64,000 nt of DNA, from contig NZ_CAMLJP010000010.1 of assembly GCF_946480385.1 (NCBI RefSeq), forward strand, positions 1 to 64,000, in the 5' to 3' direction. The DNA is from an uncultured Azospirillum sp. Its GTDB lineage: Bacteria > Pseudomonadota > Alphaproteobacteria > Azospirillales > Azospirillaceae. How positions within the stretch are numbered: the first letter of the stretch is position 1; each line of letters starts with the position of its first letter. Made by a program: the position numbers and the translations under genes. Under the pieces are notes generated by a model. The model saw only the letters and a program-made list of their open reading frames with translations. It was not told where the DNA came from and ran no database searches. Shown in pieces: positions 18,793 to 29,141 of the stretch.

Positions 18793-18805
18793 GATCAGAC
18801 CGGCA

Positions 18806-19450
18806 TCACTGCTTGGGGACGTTCAGCGCGACCTGCGGCAGCTTCTTGTTCACGCGCTCCATCACCGCGTCGGTGACGTCGAGCTGCGTGTCGACCAGAA
18901 CGAACTGCTGGCGGGCCAGAACGAGGTTGGCGCCGCGCTCGCGGGAGATGTCGGCAACCACCTCCACCATCGTCTTGTGAACGACGGCCATCGCCTCGTT
19001 CAGGCTGGTCTCCAGCGCGCGCTTTCGGTTCTGGACCGTCTTCTGCACGTCGGCGACCTGCTTTTCGAAATCGCGGCGCTTGTTGGCGAGAGCCTCCGGC
19101 GACAGGACGGTCTGCTGCTTGCGCAGTTCGTCCTCGTTCTTGCGGAGCTTGTCCTCCAGCGCGGAGATTTCCTTCTGGTAGGAATCGCGCAGCGATTCGA
19201 AGGACTTGGTGATGCCCTTCGACGCGGCGGATTCCTGCATGATCTTCTGGACGTCGATCACGGCGATGACAGGAGCCTTGAGCTCCGCACCCGGACCCGG
19301 CACTTCGGCCTTCGGAGCGTCGGCCTTGGGCGCCGTTTGGGCCGGAGCCGCCTGGGCCATGGCCGAGGTCGCGGCAAAGAGGAGACCGGCAGCCGTAACG
19401 GCCGACAGGGCGGCGACGCGGAACGGCGTCTTCGACAGGGTGGATTGCAT
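18806..19450 (-). CDS. skp: OmpH/Skp family periplasmic chaperone
   Basis: A 214-residue protein. The signal peptide (VAALSAVTAAGLLFAATSAMAQ) is followed by an Ala/Pro/Lys-rich linker, then the Skp core beginning VIAVIDVQKIMQESAASKG, a long charged coiled coil (about 85-165) and a closing beta strand. Skp holds unfolded outer membrane proteins in the periplasm for BamA, which is encoded immediately upstream with a 1-base gap. The ATG at 19450 gives the only reading with a signal peptide. The linker of about 30 residues after the signal peptide is longer than in E. coli Skp. Confidence 0.92.
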   Translation of the reverse strand: MQSTLSKTPFRVAALSAVTAAGLLFAATSAMAQAAPAQTAPKADAPKAEVPGPGAELKAPVIAVIDVQKIMQESAASKGITKSFESLRDSYQKEISALEDKLRKNEDELRKQQTVLSPEALANKRRDFEKQVADVQKTVQNRKRALETSLNEAMAVVHKTMVEVVADISRERGANLVLARQQFVLVDTQLDVTDAVMERVNKKLPQVALNVPKQ

Positions 19451-19451
19451 C

Positions 19452-21791
19452 TTAGAACCTGGTTCCGAAGCTGAAGCGGATAAGCTCTTTCTTGTCGTAG
19501 CCTTCCTTGCGGATCGGCAGGGCGACATCGAGCCGGATGGGGCCGAACGGCGACTTCCACGACACACCGGTGCCAATGGAGACGCGGATGCTCTCGTCAT
19601 CCTTCACGTTCGGATCGCTGATATCGACCTTGCCCAGCGTGCCGACATCGGTGAAGGCATGGCCAAGCAGACCGAACTCCTCCGGGAGGCCGAAGGGGAA
19701 GCTCATTTCCACCGAGGCGCGGGCATAGCGCGTGCCGCCCAGCGCGTCGCCGGTCGAAATGTCGCGCGGGCCGATACCGGCGGTATTGAAGCCGCGCAGG
19801 GTGTCGCCGCCGATGAAGAAGCGGTCGCCCAGGTCAACCTTCTTGCCGAGGCCGTGGATGTAGCCGATTTCGCCGGTGGTGCTGAGCACCCACTGGTCCT
19901 CGCCGAGCGGCAGGTAATAACCGGCAGCCAGCTTGTTTCGCAGGAAGCGCACCGACCCGCCGAGACCGGCGATGTCGTTGGTCAGGCGGACGAAGTAGCC
20001 CTCGGTCGGCGTCAGCTTGCTGTTGCGGACGTCGTAGGTCAGTTCCTGTCCGATCAGCGAGGTCAGACGCTCACCACGCTGCTCCTGGATGTACTTCGAC
20101 GCAGTGGTCGGCACTTCCTCGATCAGCGTGTCCTGCAGCTGATAATAGACGCGCTGGCGCAGACGCTCGGTCAGCGGATAGCCGAGACGCAGGGCGAAGC
20201 CGGTGTTCTTCTCGTTGAACGAGCTTTCGTCCTGGTAGTTGTAGCGCGTCCGGAAGATGTCGACACCGGCCGACAGGTCGCGGTCCATGAAGTACGGCTC
20301 CGTAAAGGAGATATCGTACAGCTGGCGCCGGCCGGACAGCGTGGCGCCCAGACGCAGATCCTGGCCACGACCGAGAAGATTGCGCTCGCGGATCGAGAAG
20401 TCGCCCAACGGGCCGTCGGAGGTCGAGAAACCCGCACCGATGGAGATTTCACCGGTGGACTGCTCCGCCACGTCGACGTTGACGACGGTGCGATCCGGCG
20501 CACTGCTTTCGGACGTCGTGATGTTCACGCGCTCGAAGAAGCCGAGATCCTTGATGCGCTGCTCCGACCGCTTCAGCTTCGACGCATTGAAGGGGTCGCC
20601 TTCGGACAGCAGCATCTCGCGGCGAATCACCTTGTCGAGCGTCCGGACGTTGCCCGAAATGTCGATGCGATCGACGAAGGTGCGCGGACCTTCATTGATC
20701 TCATAGGTGATGTCGATGGTGTGGGTTTCGCGGTTGCGCGAAATCCGCGGACGGACATCGACGAAGGCGTACTGCAGATCACCGACCGCGTTGGTCAGCT
20801 TCGTGATGGTGTCTTCCACCTTCTGAGCGTTGTACCAGTCGCCCTCGGTGGTGGTGACGCTGTTCTGCAGAACCGCGGGATCGAGCTGCTTCAGCGAGGT
20901 TTTGATGTCGACCTTGCCGAACTTGTAGCGCTCACCTTCCTCGATGGTGAAGGTGATGAAGAAATCCGATTTGTCCGGAGTCAGTTCGGCAACCGCCGAG
21001 ACGACGCGGAAATCGGCATAACCTTCCCTCAGGTAGAAGCGGCGCAGCAGATCGCGATCGTAATTCAGGCGGTCAGGATCATAATTGTCATCCGACGACA
21101 GGAAGCGCCACCAGGCCGATTCCTTGGTCTGGATGTTTTCGCGCAGGGTTCCGTCCGAGAAATGCTCGTTGCCGATGAAGGTGATGCCACGCACGCCGGT
21201 GCGCACGCCTTCATTGATCTCGAACACCAGATCGACGCGGTTCTGGTCGAGTTGGATGATCTTCGGTTCGACCGTCGCACCGAATCGGCCTTGCCGCCGG
21301 TAAATCTCCTGGATGCGCTGAACGTCGGACTGGACGCGGGTCCGGGTATAGACGACACGCGGACGCAGCTGGATTTCCTTCTCCAGCGTATCCTTCTCGA
21401 TGCGCCGGTTGCCCTCGAACGCGATGCGATTGATGATCGGGTTCTCAGCCACCGTCACGACCAGCGTATCGCCTTCACGCTTCAGCACGACGTCGGCGAA
21501 CAGCCCGGTGTTGAACAGCGACTTCAGCGACTGGTCGATCCGGTCGGGATCGAAGGGGTCGCCGGGCTGGACGGTCAGGTAGGAGCGGACCGTGGAGGGT
21601 TCGATGCGCTGGGTGCCTTCGACCCGGATGTCGCGCACCGTACCGCCACTGAACACCTGGGTGACCGTGGACCCGGTGACCGCCTGCGCCCGCCCGGGCG
21701 AGGCGGCGGTTTGGGCGAGGGCGACAGACACCGTCGTCATGGCGCAGCCGGCCATCAGGCCCGCCACCAGAACTTTGCTCGACACCGGCAA
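19452..21791 (-). CDS. bamA: Outer membrane protein assembly factor BamA
   Basis: A 779-residue Omp85 protein, the core of the beta-barrel assembly machine. It has a signal peptide to about residue 27 (VSVALAQ), five POTRA domains (about 50-440, beginning VRDIRVEGTQRIEPSTV) and a C-terminal 16-strand barrel ending in FSFGTRF, a proper C-terminal aromatic signal. The L6 motif appears as LRGF in DTLRGFNTAG. The start is TTG at 21791, 6 bases after AGGGAG; an in-frame GTG at 21785 is the alternative. It lies 27 bases after rseP and just before skp. Confidence 0.95.
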   Translation of the reverse strand: MPVSSKVLVAGLMAGCAMTTVSVALAQTAASPGRAQAVTGSTVTQVFSGGTVRDIRVEGTQRIEPSTVRSYLTVQPGDPFDPDRIDQSLKSLFNTGLFADVVLKREGDTLVVTVAENPIINRIAFEGNRRIEKDTLEKEIQLRPRVVYTRTRVQSDVQRIQEIYRRQGRFGATVEPKIIQLDQNRVDLVFEINEGVRTGVRGITFIGNEHFSDGTLRENIQTKESAWWRFLSSDDNYDPDRLNYDRDLLRRFYLREGYADFRVVSAVAELTPDKSDFFITFTIEEGERYKFGKVDIKTSLKQLDPAVLQNSVTTTEGDWYNAQKVEDTITKLTNAVGDLQYAFVDVRPRISRNRETHTIDITYEINEGPRTFVDRIDISGNVRTLDKVIRREMLLSEGDPFNASKLKRSEQRIKDLGFFERVNITTSESSAPDRTVVNVDVAEQSTGEISIGAGFSTSDGPLGDFSIRERNLLGRGQDLRLGATLSGRRQLYDISFTEPYFMDRDLSAGVDIFRTRYNYQDESSFNEKNTGFALRLGYPLTERLRQRVYYQLQDTLIEEVPTTASKYIQEQRGERLTSLIGQELTYDVRNSKLTPTEGYFVRLTNDIAGLGGSVRFLRNKLAAGYYLPLGEDQWVLSTTGEIGYIHGLGKKVDLGDRFFIGGDTLRGFNTAGIGPRDISTGDALGGTRYARASVEMSFPFGLPEEFGLLGHAFTDVGTLGKVDISDPNVKDDESIRVSIGTGVSWKSPFGPIRLDVALPIRKEGYDKKELIRFSFGTRF

Positions 21792-21818
21792 ATCACGCTC
21801 CCTGGCAAGGGGCTGGCT

Positions 21819-22952
21819 TTAGGAAACCAGTCCCCGGAAGAAATCGACCACGCGCAATTGAACAAGGTCGTTCCACGTGGCGAAGACCATGAGCGTTAAT
21901 ACCAAGGCCAATCCAATTCGGAAACCGTATTCTTGCGCTCGCGCTCCAAGCGGCCGACCGAGCAGCTTTTCGATGCCGTAAAAAAGCAGATGACCGCCGT
22001 CCAACATCGGCACCGGAAACAGGTTGATCAGACCCAGGTTCACCGACAGGAACGTCATGAACCAAACCAGCGGATACCAGCCGGATTGCGCCACCTCGCC
22101 CGACATCTGGGCGATCCGCAGCGGGCCGCCCAACTCTTCGGTCCCGCGCGACCCCTGGACCATCTGACCCAGCGCCGTGAAGGTGCCGGTGATCATGCCT
22201 GCGACTTCACGTCCCGCCTGCCAGACGGCCGTCAGAGGGTCATGACGCATCATGCCGACACTGCCGCGGCTGATCCCGAGCAGGCCGATCTGGTGGGCAT
22301 TGCCGAGTCGGTCGGTGACGGTCTGCGACTCCGGTGTGGCGGTCAGGGTCATCACCCGCCCATCGCGCTTCAGTTCGATGGCCAGCGATTCGCCCGGACG
22401 GATCGAAACGATCTGCCGAATTTCCTCGAATCGCTGAACCTCAGTGCCGTCTACCGACAGGATCAGGTCGCCCGGCTTGATGCCGGCCCGCTCCGCCGCA
22501 CTGCCGGGCTGGATACCGCCCACGTCCGGCGGGGTGAAGGACTGGCCGGCGGTCATGAACAGTAGGGAAAGAACGACGATGGAGAAGACGAAATTCGCGA
22601 TCGGTCCGGCCGCGACGATGGCTGCGCGCTGCCCCACCCGCTTGTGGTGGAAGGACACTGCGCGCTCCTCTGCCGACATGGCGGTCAGATGGGCGCCCGG
22701 CGTGCTGGCCGGATCAGCATCGCCGAACATCTTGACGTAGCCGCCGAGCGGCAGGGCGCTGAACTTCCAGCGCGTGCCCGCCCGGTCGGTAAAGCCGAAC
22801 AGTTCCGGTCCGAAGCCAATAGAGAAGGTCTCGATCCGCACGCCGTTACGGCGCGCGATCAGATAATGACCAAGCTCGTGCACGAAGACGAGCACGGTGA
22901 GGACCAGCAGAAAGGCCAGCACCGAGGTCCAGAAACCGCCGATAACGTCCAT
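21819..22952 (-). CDS. rseP: Site-2 intramembrane zinc protease RseP
   Basis: A 377-residue inner membrane metalloprotease. HELGH (residues 25-29) is the zinc site in the first helix; FGFGPELF-like and ALPLGGYVKMFGD motifs follow; a PDZ domain spans about 110-230 (GGIQPGSAAERAGIKPGDLILSVDG); and NLFPVPMLDGGHLLFY supplies the third zinc ligand. It cleaves membrane-embedded anti-sigma factors and remnant signal peptides. A single PDZ is typical of alphaproteobacterial members. It lies between dxr and bamA. Confidence 0.95.
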   Translation of the reverse strand: MDVIGGFWTSVLAFLLVLTVLVFVHELGHYLIARRNGVRIETFSIGFGPELFGFTDRAGTRWKFSALPLGGYVKMFGDADPASTPGAHLTAMSAEERAVSFHHKRVGQRAAIVAAGPIANFVFSIVVLSLLFMTAGQSFTPPDVGGIQPGSAAERAGIKPGDLILSVDGTEVQRFEEIRQIVSIRPGESLAIELKRDGRVMTLTATPESQTVTDRLGNAHQIGLLGISRGSVGMMRHDPLTAVWQAGREVAGMITGTFTALGQMVQGSRGTEELGGPLRIAQMSGEVAQSGWYPLVWFMTFLSVNLGLINLFPVPMLDGGHLLFYGIEKLLGRPLGARAQEYGFRIGLALVLTLMVFATWNDLVQLRVVDFFRGLVS

Positions 22953-22988
22953 CTCAACCCTTGCGCCTTCCAGCGCCTCGAACGCGGA

Positions 22989-24197
22989 TCATCGGCTGCC
23001 AACCGCCGTCGCACCAATGGCCGAAACGCGTCCGGCGGCATCCCGCCTTGCGTCCGCATCGGCCTCCCGCACGGCGGCGAGATCGCGCAGCGGGCGGTGG
23101 GGCAACGCCGTCAACGTCTCCTCGACGATCCGTTCGATGTCGAGGAAGCCGATCCGGCGGTCGAGAAACGCCTGGACGGCCACCTCGTTGGCGGCACTGA
23201 GTATAGTAGGAGCGCCCCCCCCGCTTTGCAAGGCGGCCCGGGCAAGCCTTAGTGCGGGGAAACGCATGGGATCGGGAGCTTCGAAGGTCAGCGTCGCCGC
23301 CTTGACCAGATCGAGCCGCTCCGCCGGCGTGGCGATGCGGGCGGGCCAGCCGAGCGCGTAGGCAATCGGCGTGCGCATGTCCGGCGTGCCGAGCTGCGCC
23401 AGCACCGAGCCGTCGACATATTCGACCAGCGAATGGATGACGGACTGCGGGTGGACCAGCACGTCGATGCGCTCTTCCGGGATGCCGAACAGGAAATGGG
23501 CTTCGATCAGCTCCAGCCCCTTGTTCATCATCGTCGCGCTGTCGACCGAGATTTTGGCGCCCATGTCCCAGGTCGGATGGGCGACCGCCTGCTCGCGGGT
23601 GGCAGCAGCCATGAAGGTGCGATCCTTGGTGCGGAAGGGACCGCCGGAGGCTGTCAGGATCAGGCGTGCAACGCTGTCGGTGCGGTCGAAATCGAAGACC
23701 TGGTAGATGGCGGAATGTTCGCTGTCGACCGGCAGAAACGTCGCGCCGTGGGCCTTCACCTCCTCCATCATCAGGGCGCCGGCGCAGACCAGCACCTCCT
23801 TGTTGGCGAAGGCGACAATGGCGCCACGCCGCACGGCGGCGAGCGTCGGCTCCAGACCGGCGGCGCCGACGATGGCGGCCATCACCCAGTCAGCCGGACG
23901 TTCGGCCGCGGCGGCAACCGCGTCGGACCCGGCGGCGACCTCGATGCCGGTGCCGGAGAGCAGACTCTTCAACTCGGCATAGGCGGTCGGATCGGCGACC
24001 ACGGCCAGGCGGGCATTCAGTTGCCGGGCTTGCCGAGCCAGCAGAGCAACGTTGCGGTTGGCGGTCAGCGCCTCCACCGGAAAGCGCTCCGGATCGCGGG
24101 AGACGAGGTCCACGGTCTGCGTTCCGACCGAGCCCGTAGACCCGAGGATCGTTACGCTGCGCGGCACATCAGGCCCCGCTCCCGCTTTCACCACCAT
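22989..24197 (-). CDS. dxr: 1-deoxy-D-xylulose 5-phosphate reductoisomerase
   Basis: A 402-residue enzyme that converts DXP to MEP in isoprenoid synthesis. The NADPH-binding GSTGSVG (19-25), [19 protein letters not shown], the metal-site region [15 protein letters not shown] and [17 protein letters not shown] are all diagnostic. Its start overlaps the cdsA stop by 10 bases. It feeds the substrate chain for uppS, which is encoded two genes upstream. Confidence 0.97.
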   Translation of the reverse strand: MVVKAGAGPDVPRSVTILGSTGSVGTQTVDLVSRDPERFPVEALTANRNVALLARQARQLNARLAVVADPTAYAELKSLLSGTGIEVAAGSDAVAAAAERPADWVMAAIVGAAGLEPTLAAVRRGAIVAFANKEVLVCAGALMMEEVKAHGATFLPVDSEHSAIYQVFDFDRTDSVARLILTASGGPFRTKDRTFMAAATREQAVAHPTWDMGAKISVDSATMMNKGLELIEAHFLFGIPEERIDVLVHPQSVIHSLVEYVDGSVLAQLGTPDMRTPIAYALGWPARIATPAERLDLVKAATLTFEAPDPMRFPALRLARAALQSGGGAPTILSAANEVAVQAFLDRRIGFLDIERIVEETLTALPHRPLRDLAAVREADADARRDAAGRVSAIGATAVGSR

Positions 24198-25078
24198 GAC
24201 AGAACCGATCCAACGGCCGCGTGAAACAGGGCCAGCACCGGGGCCGCGGCCAGAAGCCCGTCGATGCGGTCGAGGATGCCGCCATGCCCGGGAATGAGCT
24301 GACCGCTGTCCTTCACATTGTAACGCCGCTTGATTGCCGATTCGAACAGGTCGCCGGCCTGCCCGACCACGGCGACGGCAGCGCCTACCGCCAGAGCGAT
24401 GTCCGGGCGCGCCGCACCGAAGGCCAGAGCCACCAGCCAGCCGAAAAGCGCCGACGAGGCCATGCCGCCGATCAGGCCGGCCCAGGTCTTCTTGGGGCTG
24501 ATGCGCGGCGCCAGCTTAGGCCCGCCGATGCTGCGGCCCGCGGCATAGGCACCGATATCGGTCGCCCAGATGGCGATGAGGACGAACAGGAAGAGCGATA
24601 GCCCGGATTCCGGCAGATCACGCAACCACATCAGGCCGGCCATGCCGACAGCGACATAGAAGACGCCAAACCCGAGCAGGTTGCGGTCGCTGCCGCCGCC
24701 GACGATGGCGGTCAGAACGGCGAAGGCTGCAGCCACGCCCAGCCCGGCGGCCGGACCGGCGGCGATCTGCGCCATCAACGCCACGATGATTCCGATCGCG
24801 GCCATGATCCGGGCCGGCAAGCGGCGGGCGCTGGGAACGATGCTGGTCCATTCGGATACGGCGACCACCGATCCAAAGGCGATCAGAGCATGGAACACCC
24901 AGCCGCCAATCCAGACGGCACCCAGCACGACCGGTGCCATGACCAATGCCGACAGGACGCGGACCTTGAGGTCCCCTGCCCTGGATGGCTTGGCCGGCAC
25001 CGCAGGCGAATCCGGCGTGTCAGCGGGACCCGGCGGTGGTGGCGCCGAAGCGGCGTTCCCGTCGGTGGAACTCTTCAA
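24188..25078 (-). CDS. cdsA: Phosphatidate cytidylyltransferase
   Basis: A polytopic membrane enzyme that makes CDP-diacylglycerol. The signature is complete: [15 protein letters not shown], then [36 protein letters not shown] near the C-terminus. The start is uncertain because the gene begins inside uppS. I used TTG at 25078, which follows GGAGG by 6 bases and gives 296 residues with a Pro-rich N-terminus overlapping uppS by 59 bases. GTG at 25000 gives a 270-residue protein of more typical length, but without a clear ribosome site. Confidence 0.9.
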   Translation of the reverse strand: MKSSTDGNAASAPPPPGPADTPDSPAVPAKPSRAGDLKVRVLSALVMAPVVLGAVWIGGWVFHALIAFGSVVAVSEWTSIVPSARRLPARIMAAIGIIVALMAQIAAGPAAGLGVAAAFAVLTAIVGGGSDRNLLGFGVFYVAVGMAGLMWLRDLPESGLSLFLFVLIAIWATDIGAYAAGRSIGGPKLAPRISPKKTWAGLIGGMASSALFGWLVALAFGAARPDIALAVGAAVAVVGQAGDLFESAIKRRYNVKDSGQLIPGHGGILDRIDGLLAAAPVLALFHAAVGSVLSWW

Positions 25079-25760
25079 TCGCCGCCTCCAGATCGCGCTT
25101 GGTGAAATCGGGCCAGAGCGTATCGACGAAGACCAGCTCGGCATAGGCCGCCTGCCACAGCAGGAAATTGCTGATCCGCTTCTCGCCACTGGTGCGGATG
25201 ATCAGGTCGGGGTCGGGGATGTCAGCCGTGTAGAGCCGCGCCGACAGCGCGTCTTCGTCGATGGCTTCGGGCGCCAGACGCCCGGCGGCGACCTCTTCCG
25301 CCAGCCGGCGGGCCGCATGGACGATCTCCAGGCGCGAGCCGTAGCTGAGGGCCACCACCAGCGTCATCACCCGGTTGTCGCGGGTCAGTCCCTCGGCATT
25401 GTCGATCAGCCGGTTGATGTCCTCCGACAGCCGGGTACGGTCACCGATCACCCGCAGGCGGACGCCCGCCCGGTGCAGTTCGGCGACTTCGCTGCGCAGA
25501 TAGAAGCGCAGCAGACCCATCAGGTCGCTGACCTCTTCCTCCGGCCGGCGCCAGTTCTCCGAGGAGAAGCTGAAGATCGTCAGAGTGCCGATGCCAAGTT
25601 CGCGCGCCGCTTCCACGGTACGGCGGACGGCGTCCACGCCCTTCTTGTGTCCGGCGGTGCGCGGCAGGCCGCGCGCCTTGGCCCAGCGCCCGTTGCCATC
25701 CATGATGATGGCGACATGCCCTGGGGCCGTGTTGGACCGGTTGTCGTCCGCGTCGCGCAT
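25020..25760 (-). CDS. uppS: Undecaprenyl diphosphate synthase
   Basis: A 246-residue cis-prenyltransferase that makes the C55 lipid carrier for peptidoglycan and LPS. VAIIMDGNGRWAKARGLPRTAGHKKG is diagnostic, with catalytic Asp21; FSSENWRRPEEEV and IRTSGEKRISNFLLWQAAYAEL follow. It lies 6 bases after frr, and its end overlaps the proposed start of cdsA. Confidence 0.97.
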   Translation of the reverse strand: MRDADDNRSNTAPGHVAIIMDGNGRWAKARGLPRTAGHKKGVDAVRRTVEAARELGIGTLTIFSFSSENWRRPEEEVSDLMGLLRFYLRSEVAELHRAGVRLRVIGDRTRLSEDINRLIDNAEGLTRDNRVMTLVVALSYGSRLEIVHAARRLAEEVAAGRLAPEAIDEDALSARLYTADIPDPDLIIRTSGEKRISNFLLWQAAYAELVFVDTLWPDFTKRDLEAAIEEFHRRERRFGATTAGSR

Positions 25761-25766
25761 TCCGGA

Positions 25767-26324
25767 TCAGACCTGCATGATTTCCTTTTCTTTTTGCGCA
25801 AGCGAGTCGTCGACCAGCTTGATGTGCTGATCGGTCAACACCTGCACCTTGTCCGCCTGGACCTTGTGCTCGTCCTGGGTGATCTCGCTGGCCTTCTCGG
25901 CCTTCTTCAGGCCGTCCATGCCGTCGCGACGGATGTTGCGGATGGCGACACGGCACTGCTCGGCGTACTTGTGGGCGACCTTCGCCAGTTCGGCGCGGCG
26001 CTCCTGCGTCAGATCGGGCAGCGGTACGCGGATGACCTGGCCTTCGGCCTGCGGGTTCAGGCCCAGGCCGCTGTCGCGGATGGCCTTCTCGACCGCCTTG
26101 GTCATGCCGCGGTCCCACACCTGCACCGAGATCAGGCGCGGCTCCGGAACGGAAACCGTCGCGACCTCGCGCAGGTGCATGCGGCTGCCATAGGCCTCCA
26201 CCATCACCGGTTCGAGCAGATTGGACGAGGCGCGGCCGGTACGCAGACCGCCCAGTTCCTTGCGAAACGATTCAAGCGCGCCTTCCATGCGGCGCTTCAG
26301 ATCCGATAGGTCGGGCGCAGCCAC
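25767..26324 (-). CDS. frr: Ribosome recycling factor
   Basis: A 185-residue protein that, with EF-G, splits the post-termination ribosome. The three-helix-bundle pattern is clear: MEGALESFRKELGGLRTGRA at the start, the hinge YGSRMHLREVATVSVPEPR, RVPLPDLTQERRAELAK and RNIRRDGMDGLKK. Length is exactly that of bacterial RRF. It is 4 bases downstream of pyrH. Confidence 0.97.
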   Translation of the reverse strand: MAAPDLSDLKRRMEGALESFRKELGGLRTGRASSNLLEPVMVEAYGSRMHLREVATVSVPEPRLISVQVWDRGMTKAVEKAIRDSGLGLNPQAEGQVIRVPLPDLTQERRAELAKVAHKYAEQCRVAIRNIRRDGMDGLKKAEKASEITQDEHKVQADKVQVLTDQHIKLVDDSLAQKEKEIMQV

Positions 26325-26328
26325 GGGC

Positions 26329-27084
26329 CTACTCCCTTTCTTCCGTTATGATGGTGTGCTTGCCACGGCCCTGCATCACTTCGGCGAAGGCGCCGGGCGT
26401 GTGGATCGAGAAGACCAGAATGGGAATGTGGTTCTCGCGCGACAGCGCGATCGCCGAAGCGTCCATCACCTGCAGGTCCTTGGTCAGGACGTCCATGTAG
26501 GTGAGGCGTTCGTAATGCTGGGCCGTCGGATCCTTCTTCGGATCGGCGGTATAGACGCCATCGACCTGCGTGCCCTTCAGCAGACCGTCACAGCCCATTT
26601 CGGAGGCGCGCAGCGCCGCGGCGGTGTCGGTGGTGAAGAAGGGGTTGCCGGTGCCGGCGGCGAAGATCACCACCCGGCCCTTTTCCATGTGGCGGACGGC
26701 GCGGCGCCGGATATAGGGCTCGCAGACCGTCGACATGGGGATGGCCGACTGCACCCGCGTGCTGACGCCCATCCGTTCGAGCGCGCTCTGCATCGAGAGC
26801 GCGTTCATCACGGTGGCGAGCATGCCGATATAGTCGGCCGAGGCACGCTCCATGCCGTTCGCCGCACCCTTCACACCCCGGAAGATGTTCCCCCCACCGA
26901 TGACCAGACAGACCTGGACGCCGAGCGCGATGACCGCCTTCACCTCGTTGGCGATGCGGTTCACCATCTCCGGGTCCAGACCATAGTCGCGCTGACCCAT
27001 CAGCGCCTCGCCCGACACCTTGAGGAGGACGCGCTTATAGCGGACGCCCTCGGCCGGCGCGGTGGTCCCGGTGGTTTCGACCAT
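26329..27084 (-). CDS. pyrH: UMP kinase
   Basis: A 251-residue amino acid kinase family enzyme that phosphorylates UMP. Seen: [71 protein letters not shown] and the uridine-site [15 protein letters not shown]. It stands in the normal tsf-pyrH-frr order; the 67-base gap to tsf could hold a promoter, but I see no clear one. Confidence 0.97.
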   Translation of the reverse strand: MVETTGTTAPAEGVRYKRVLLKVSGEALMGQRDYGLDPEMVNRIANEVKAVIALGVQVCLVIGGGNIFRGVKGAANGMERASADYIGMLATVMNALSMQSALERMGVSTRVQSAIPMSTVCEPYIRRRAVRHMEKGRVVIFAAGTGNPFFTTDTAAALRASEMGCDGLLKGTQVDGVYTADPKKDPTAQHYERLTYMDVLTKDLQVMDASAIALSRENHIPILVFSIHTPGAFAEVMQGRGKHTIITEERE

Positions 27085-27151
27085 GGGGGGAACGCTCCCT
27101 TGCTGTTTCAGAATGCGGCGTACGGACCTTTAGCGTTTGACTTTAGTGGTC

Positions 27152-28084
27152 TCAGCCCTGACCGCCGGCAGCGGCAGCGACTTCGGCGGCGAAGTCCGAC
27201 TGGGCCTTTTCAATGCCTTCGCCCAGCGCGAAGCGGGTGAAGGCCGTGACCTTGACCGGAGCGCCGATGTCCTTGGCGGCGTTCTCCACCACCTTGCGGA
27301 CCTTGGTCTCGCCGTCAATCACGTAGGTCTGCTCCAGCAGGCAGACTTCCTCGTAGTACTTGCGGACGCGGCCTTCGACCATCTTCTCGATGATGTTCTC
27401 CGGCTTGCCCGAAGCGCGGGCCTGCTCGGCCAGCACGTTGCGCTCACGCTCCAGCGACGAGCTGTCGACATCGGCGATGTCCAGCGCATCCGGACGGGCG
27501 GCGGCGATGTGCATGGCGATCTGCTTGCCGAGATCGGCCAGCTTGGCCGTGTCACCGGTCGACTCCAGGGCGACCAGAACGCCGATCTTGCCCAGACCCG
27601 GCGCGATGGCCGAGTGGACGTAGCTGACGACGACGCCGGCCGAGACCGACAGCGTGACGGCGCGGCGCAGGTTCATGTTCTCGCCGACCGTGGCGATCAG
27701 GCTGGTCAGCTCGTCCTGGGCGGTGTGCGAGGTGCCCGGATAGGTCGCGGCCTTCAGGGCCTCGACGTCGCCGGCAGTGGTCAGCGCCAGCTCGGCGGCC
27801 TTGGCGGCGAAAGCCTGGAACTTGTCGTTGCGGGCGACGAAGTCGGTCTCGGCGTTCACCTCGACGACGGCACCCTTGGTGCCGGCGGTGGCGACGGCGA
27901 CCAGACCTTCGGCGGCGACGCGGCCCGACTTCTTGGCGGCGGCGGCGAGGCCCTTCTTGCGCAGCCAGTCGACGGCGCCCTCGAGGTCGCCCTGCGTCTC
28001 GTTCAGCGCCTTCTTGCAGTCCATCATGCCCGCGCCGGTCTTCTCGCGCAGTTCCTTGACGAGCGAGGCGGTAATCTCGGCCAT
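27152..28084 (-). CDS. tsf: Elongation factor Ts
   Basis: A 310-residue guanine nucleotide exchange factor for EF-Tu. It starts [27 protein letters not shown], the universal EF-Ts N-terminal motif, then has [15 protein letters not shown] and two core subdomains, with a C-terminal coil ending in [10 protein letters not shown]. The ATG at 28084 is chosen over an upstream in-frame start because it matches the family. A terminator hairpin lies between rpsB and this gene, so expression probably depends on partial read-through or a promoter in the 133-base gap. Confidence 0.97.
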   Translation of the reverse strand: MAEITASLVKELREKTGAGMMDCKKALNETQGDLEGAVDWLRKKGLAAAAKKSGRVAAEGLVAVATAGTKGAVVEVNAETDFVARNDKFQAFAAKAAELALTTAGDVEALKAATYPGTSHTAQDELTSLIATVGENMNLRRAVTLSVSAGVVVSYVHSAIAPGLGKIGVLVALESTGDTAKLADLGKQIAMHIAAARPDALDIADVDSSSLERERNVLAEQARASGKPENIIEKMVEGRVRKYYEEVCLLEQTYVIDGETKVRKVVENAAKDIGAPVKVTAFTRFALGEGIEKAQSDFAAEVAAAAGGQG

Positions 28085-28161
28085 GTTGCGCCCTCTTCCT
28101 TCCAAGCGATCCGGCAGGCGGATCGGATTGAGTCACAAAGTCAAAACGGGTGGCAACCCAT

Positions 28162-28202
28162 AAAAAAGGCAGCCGGGCCATAGGTCATAAGGCCCGGCTG
28201 CC
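28162..28202 (-). terminator. Rho-independent terminator between rpsB and tsf
   Basis: On the minus strand, GGCAGCCGGGCC (28202-28191) pairs perfectly over 12 bases with GGCCCGGCTGCC (28179-28168), followed by six T (28167-28162). It starts 16 bases after the rpsB stop and should separate or attenuate tsf transcription. Confidence 0.85.
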
Positions 28203-28217
28203 CTTCAACCGTCAGGG

Positions 28218-29000
28218 TCAGGCCTGGGCGGTCTCGGCGGCGGTCTCTTCCTCCGGCAGCTGCTCGGCCGGGGCTTCCTCAGCGGAACCGACGTCGATGC
28301 CGGCGGCGCTCATCTCGGCCTGCAGGCCGTCAAGCACGGCGCCGACCGTCAGGTCGCAGTACAGCTCGATGGCGCGCAGCGCGTCGTCGTTGCCGGGGAT
28401 CGGGAAGGCCACGCCGTCCGGATCGGAGTTGCTGTCGAGGACCGCGATGACCGGGATGCCCAGCTTGTTGGCTTCCTTGACCGCGATCGACTCCTTGTTG
28501 GTGTCGATGATGAAGATGACGTCCGGCAGGCCGCCCATCTCCTTGATGCCGCCCAGCGCACGCTCCAGCTTGTCGCGCTCGCGGGTCAGCTCCAGCACTT
28601 CGCGCTTGGTCAGGCCCGAGGTGTCGCCGCCGAGACGCTCTTCCATCTCGCGCAGGCGCTTGATCGACTGGGAGATGGTCTTCCAGTTGGTCAACATGCC
28701 GCCGAGCCAGCGGTGGTTGACGTAGTACTGACCGCACTTGGCGGCAGCCTCGGCGATGCGCTCCTGGGCCTGGCGCTTGGTGCCGACGAACAGGACGCGG
28801 CCACCGCCGGCGACGACGTCACGCACGGCCTGGAGGGCGCGGTGCAGCATCGGAACGGTCTGCTCGAGGTCGATGATGTGCACGCCATTGCGCACGCCGA
28901 AGATGTACTGGTTCATCTTCGGGTTCCAGCGGCGGGTGTGGTGACCGAAGTGGACACCGGCTTCCAGCAGCTGGCGCATGGTGAAGGTGGGCATGGTCAT
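28218..29000 (-). CDS. rpsB: 30S ribosomal protein S2
   Basis: A 260-residue S2. [46 protein letters not shown] and [12 protein letters not shown] are diagnostic. After the core (to about 235) there is an acidic Glu/Ala-rich tail, common in alphaproteobacteria. I used the ATG at 29000 ([10 protein letters not shown]); the second ATG at 28994 is equally plausible. AGGGA lies about 11 bases upstream. A good promoter sits at 29142-29170. Confidence 0.97.
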   Translation of the reverse strand: MTMPTFTMRQLLEAGVHFGHHTRRWNPKMNQYIFGVRNGVHIIDLEQTVPMLHRALQAVRDVVAGGGRVLFVGTKRQAQERIAEAAAKCGQYYVNHRWLGGMLTNWKTISQSIKRLREMEERLGGDTSGLTKREVLELTRERDKLERALGGIKEMGGLPDVIFIIDTNKESIAVKEANKLGIPVIAVLDSNSDPDGVAFPIPGNDDALRAIELYCDLTVGAVLDGLQAEMSAAGIDVGSAEEAPAEQLPEEETAAETAQA

Positions 29001-29141
29001 GTGGAAAAAATCCCTTTTTCCGGTTGCTCCGCCGCGGGCATTGTCGACAGCGCATGGAAACCATGGCTGAAGACACCGGATCGGGCCATCGGAGTAAAAC
29101 CGAGGGTCCGCCAGCCCGCGTGAGGTTTTGACGACGGCGCT

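Noticed and set aside
19206..21899. A long open frame antisense to bamA (about 900 codons).
   Set aside because: It is the mirror of bamA in GC-rich DNA and has no recognisable domain; bamA has complete family motifs.
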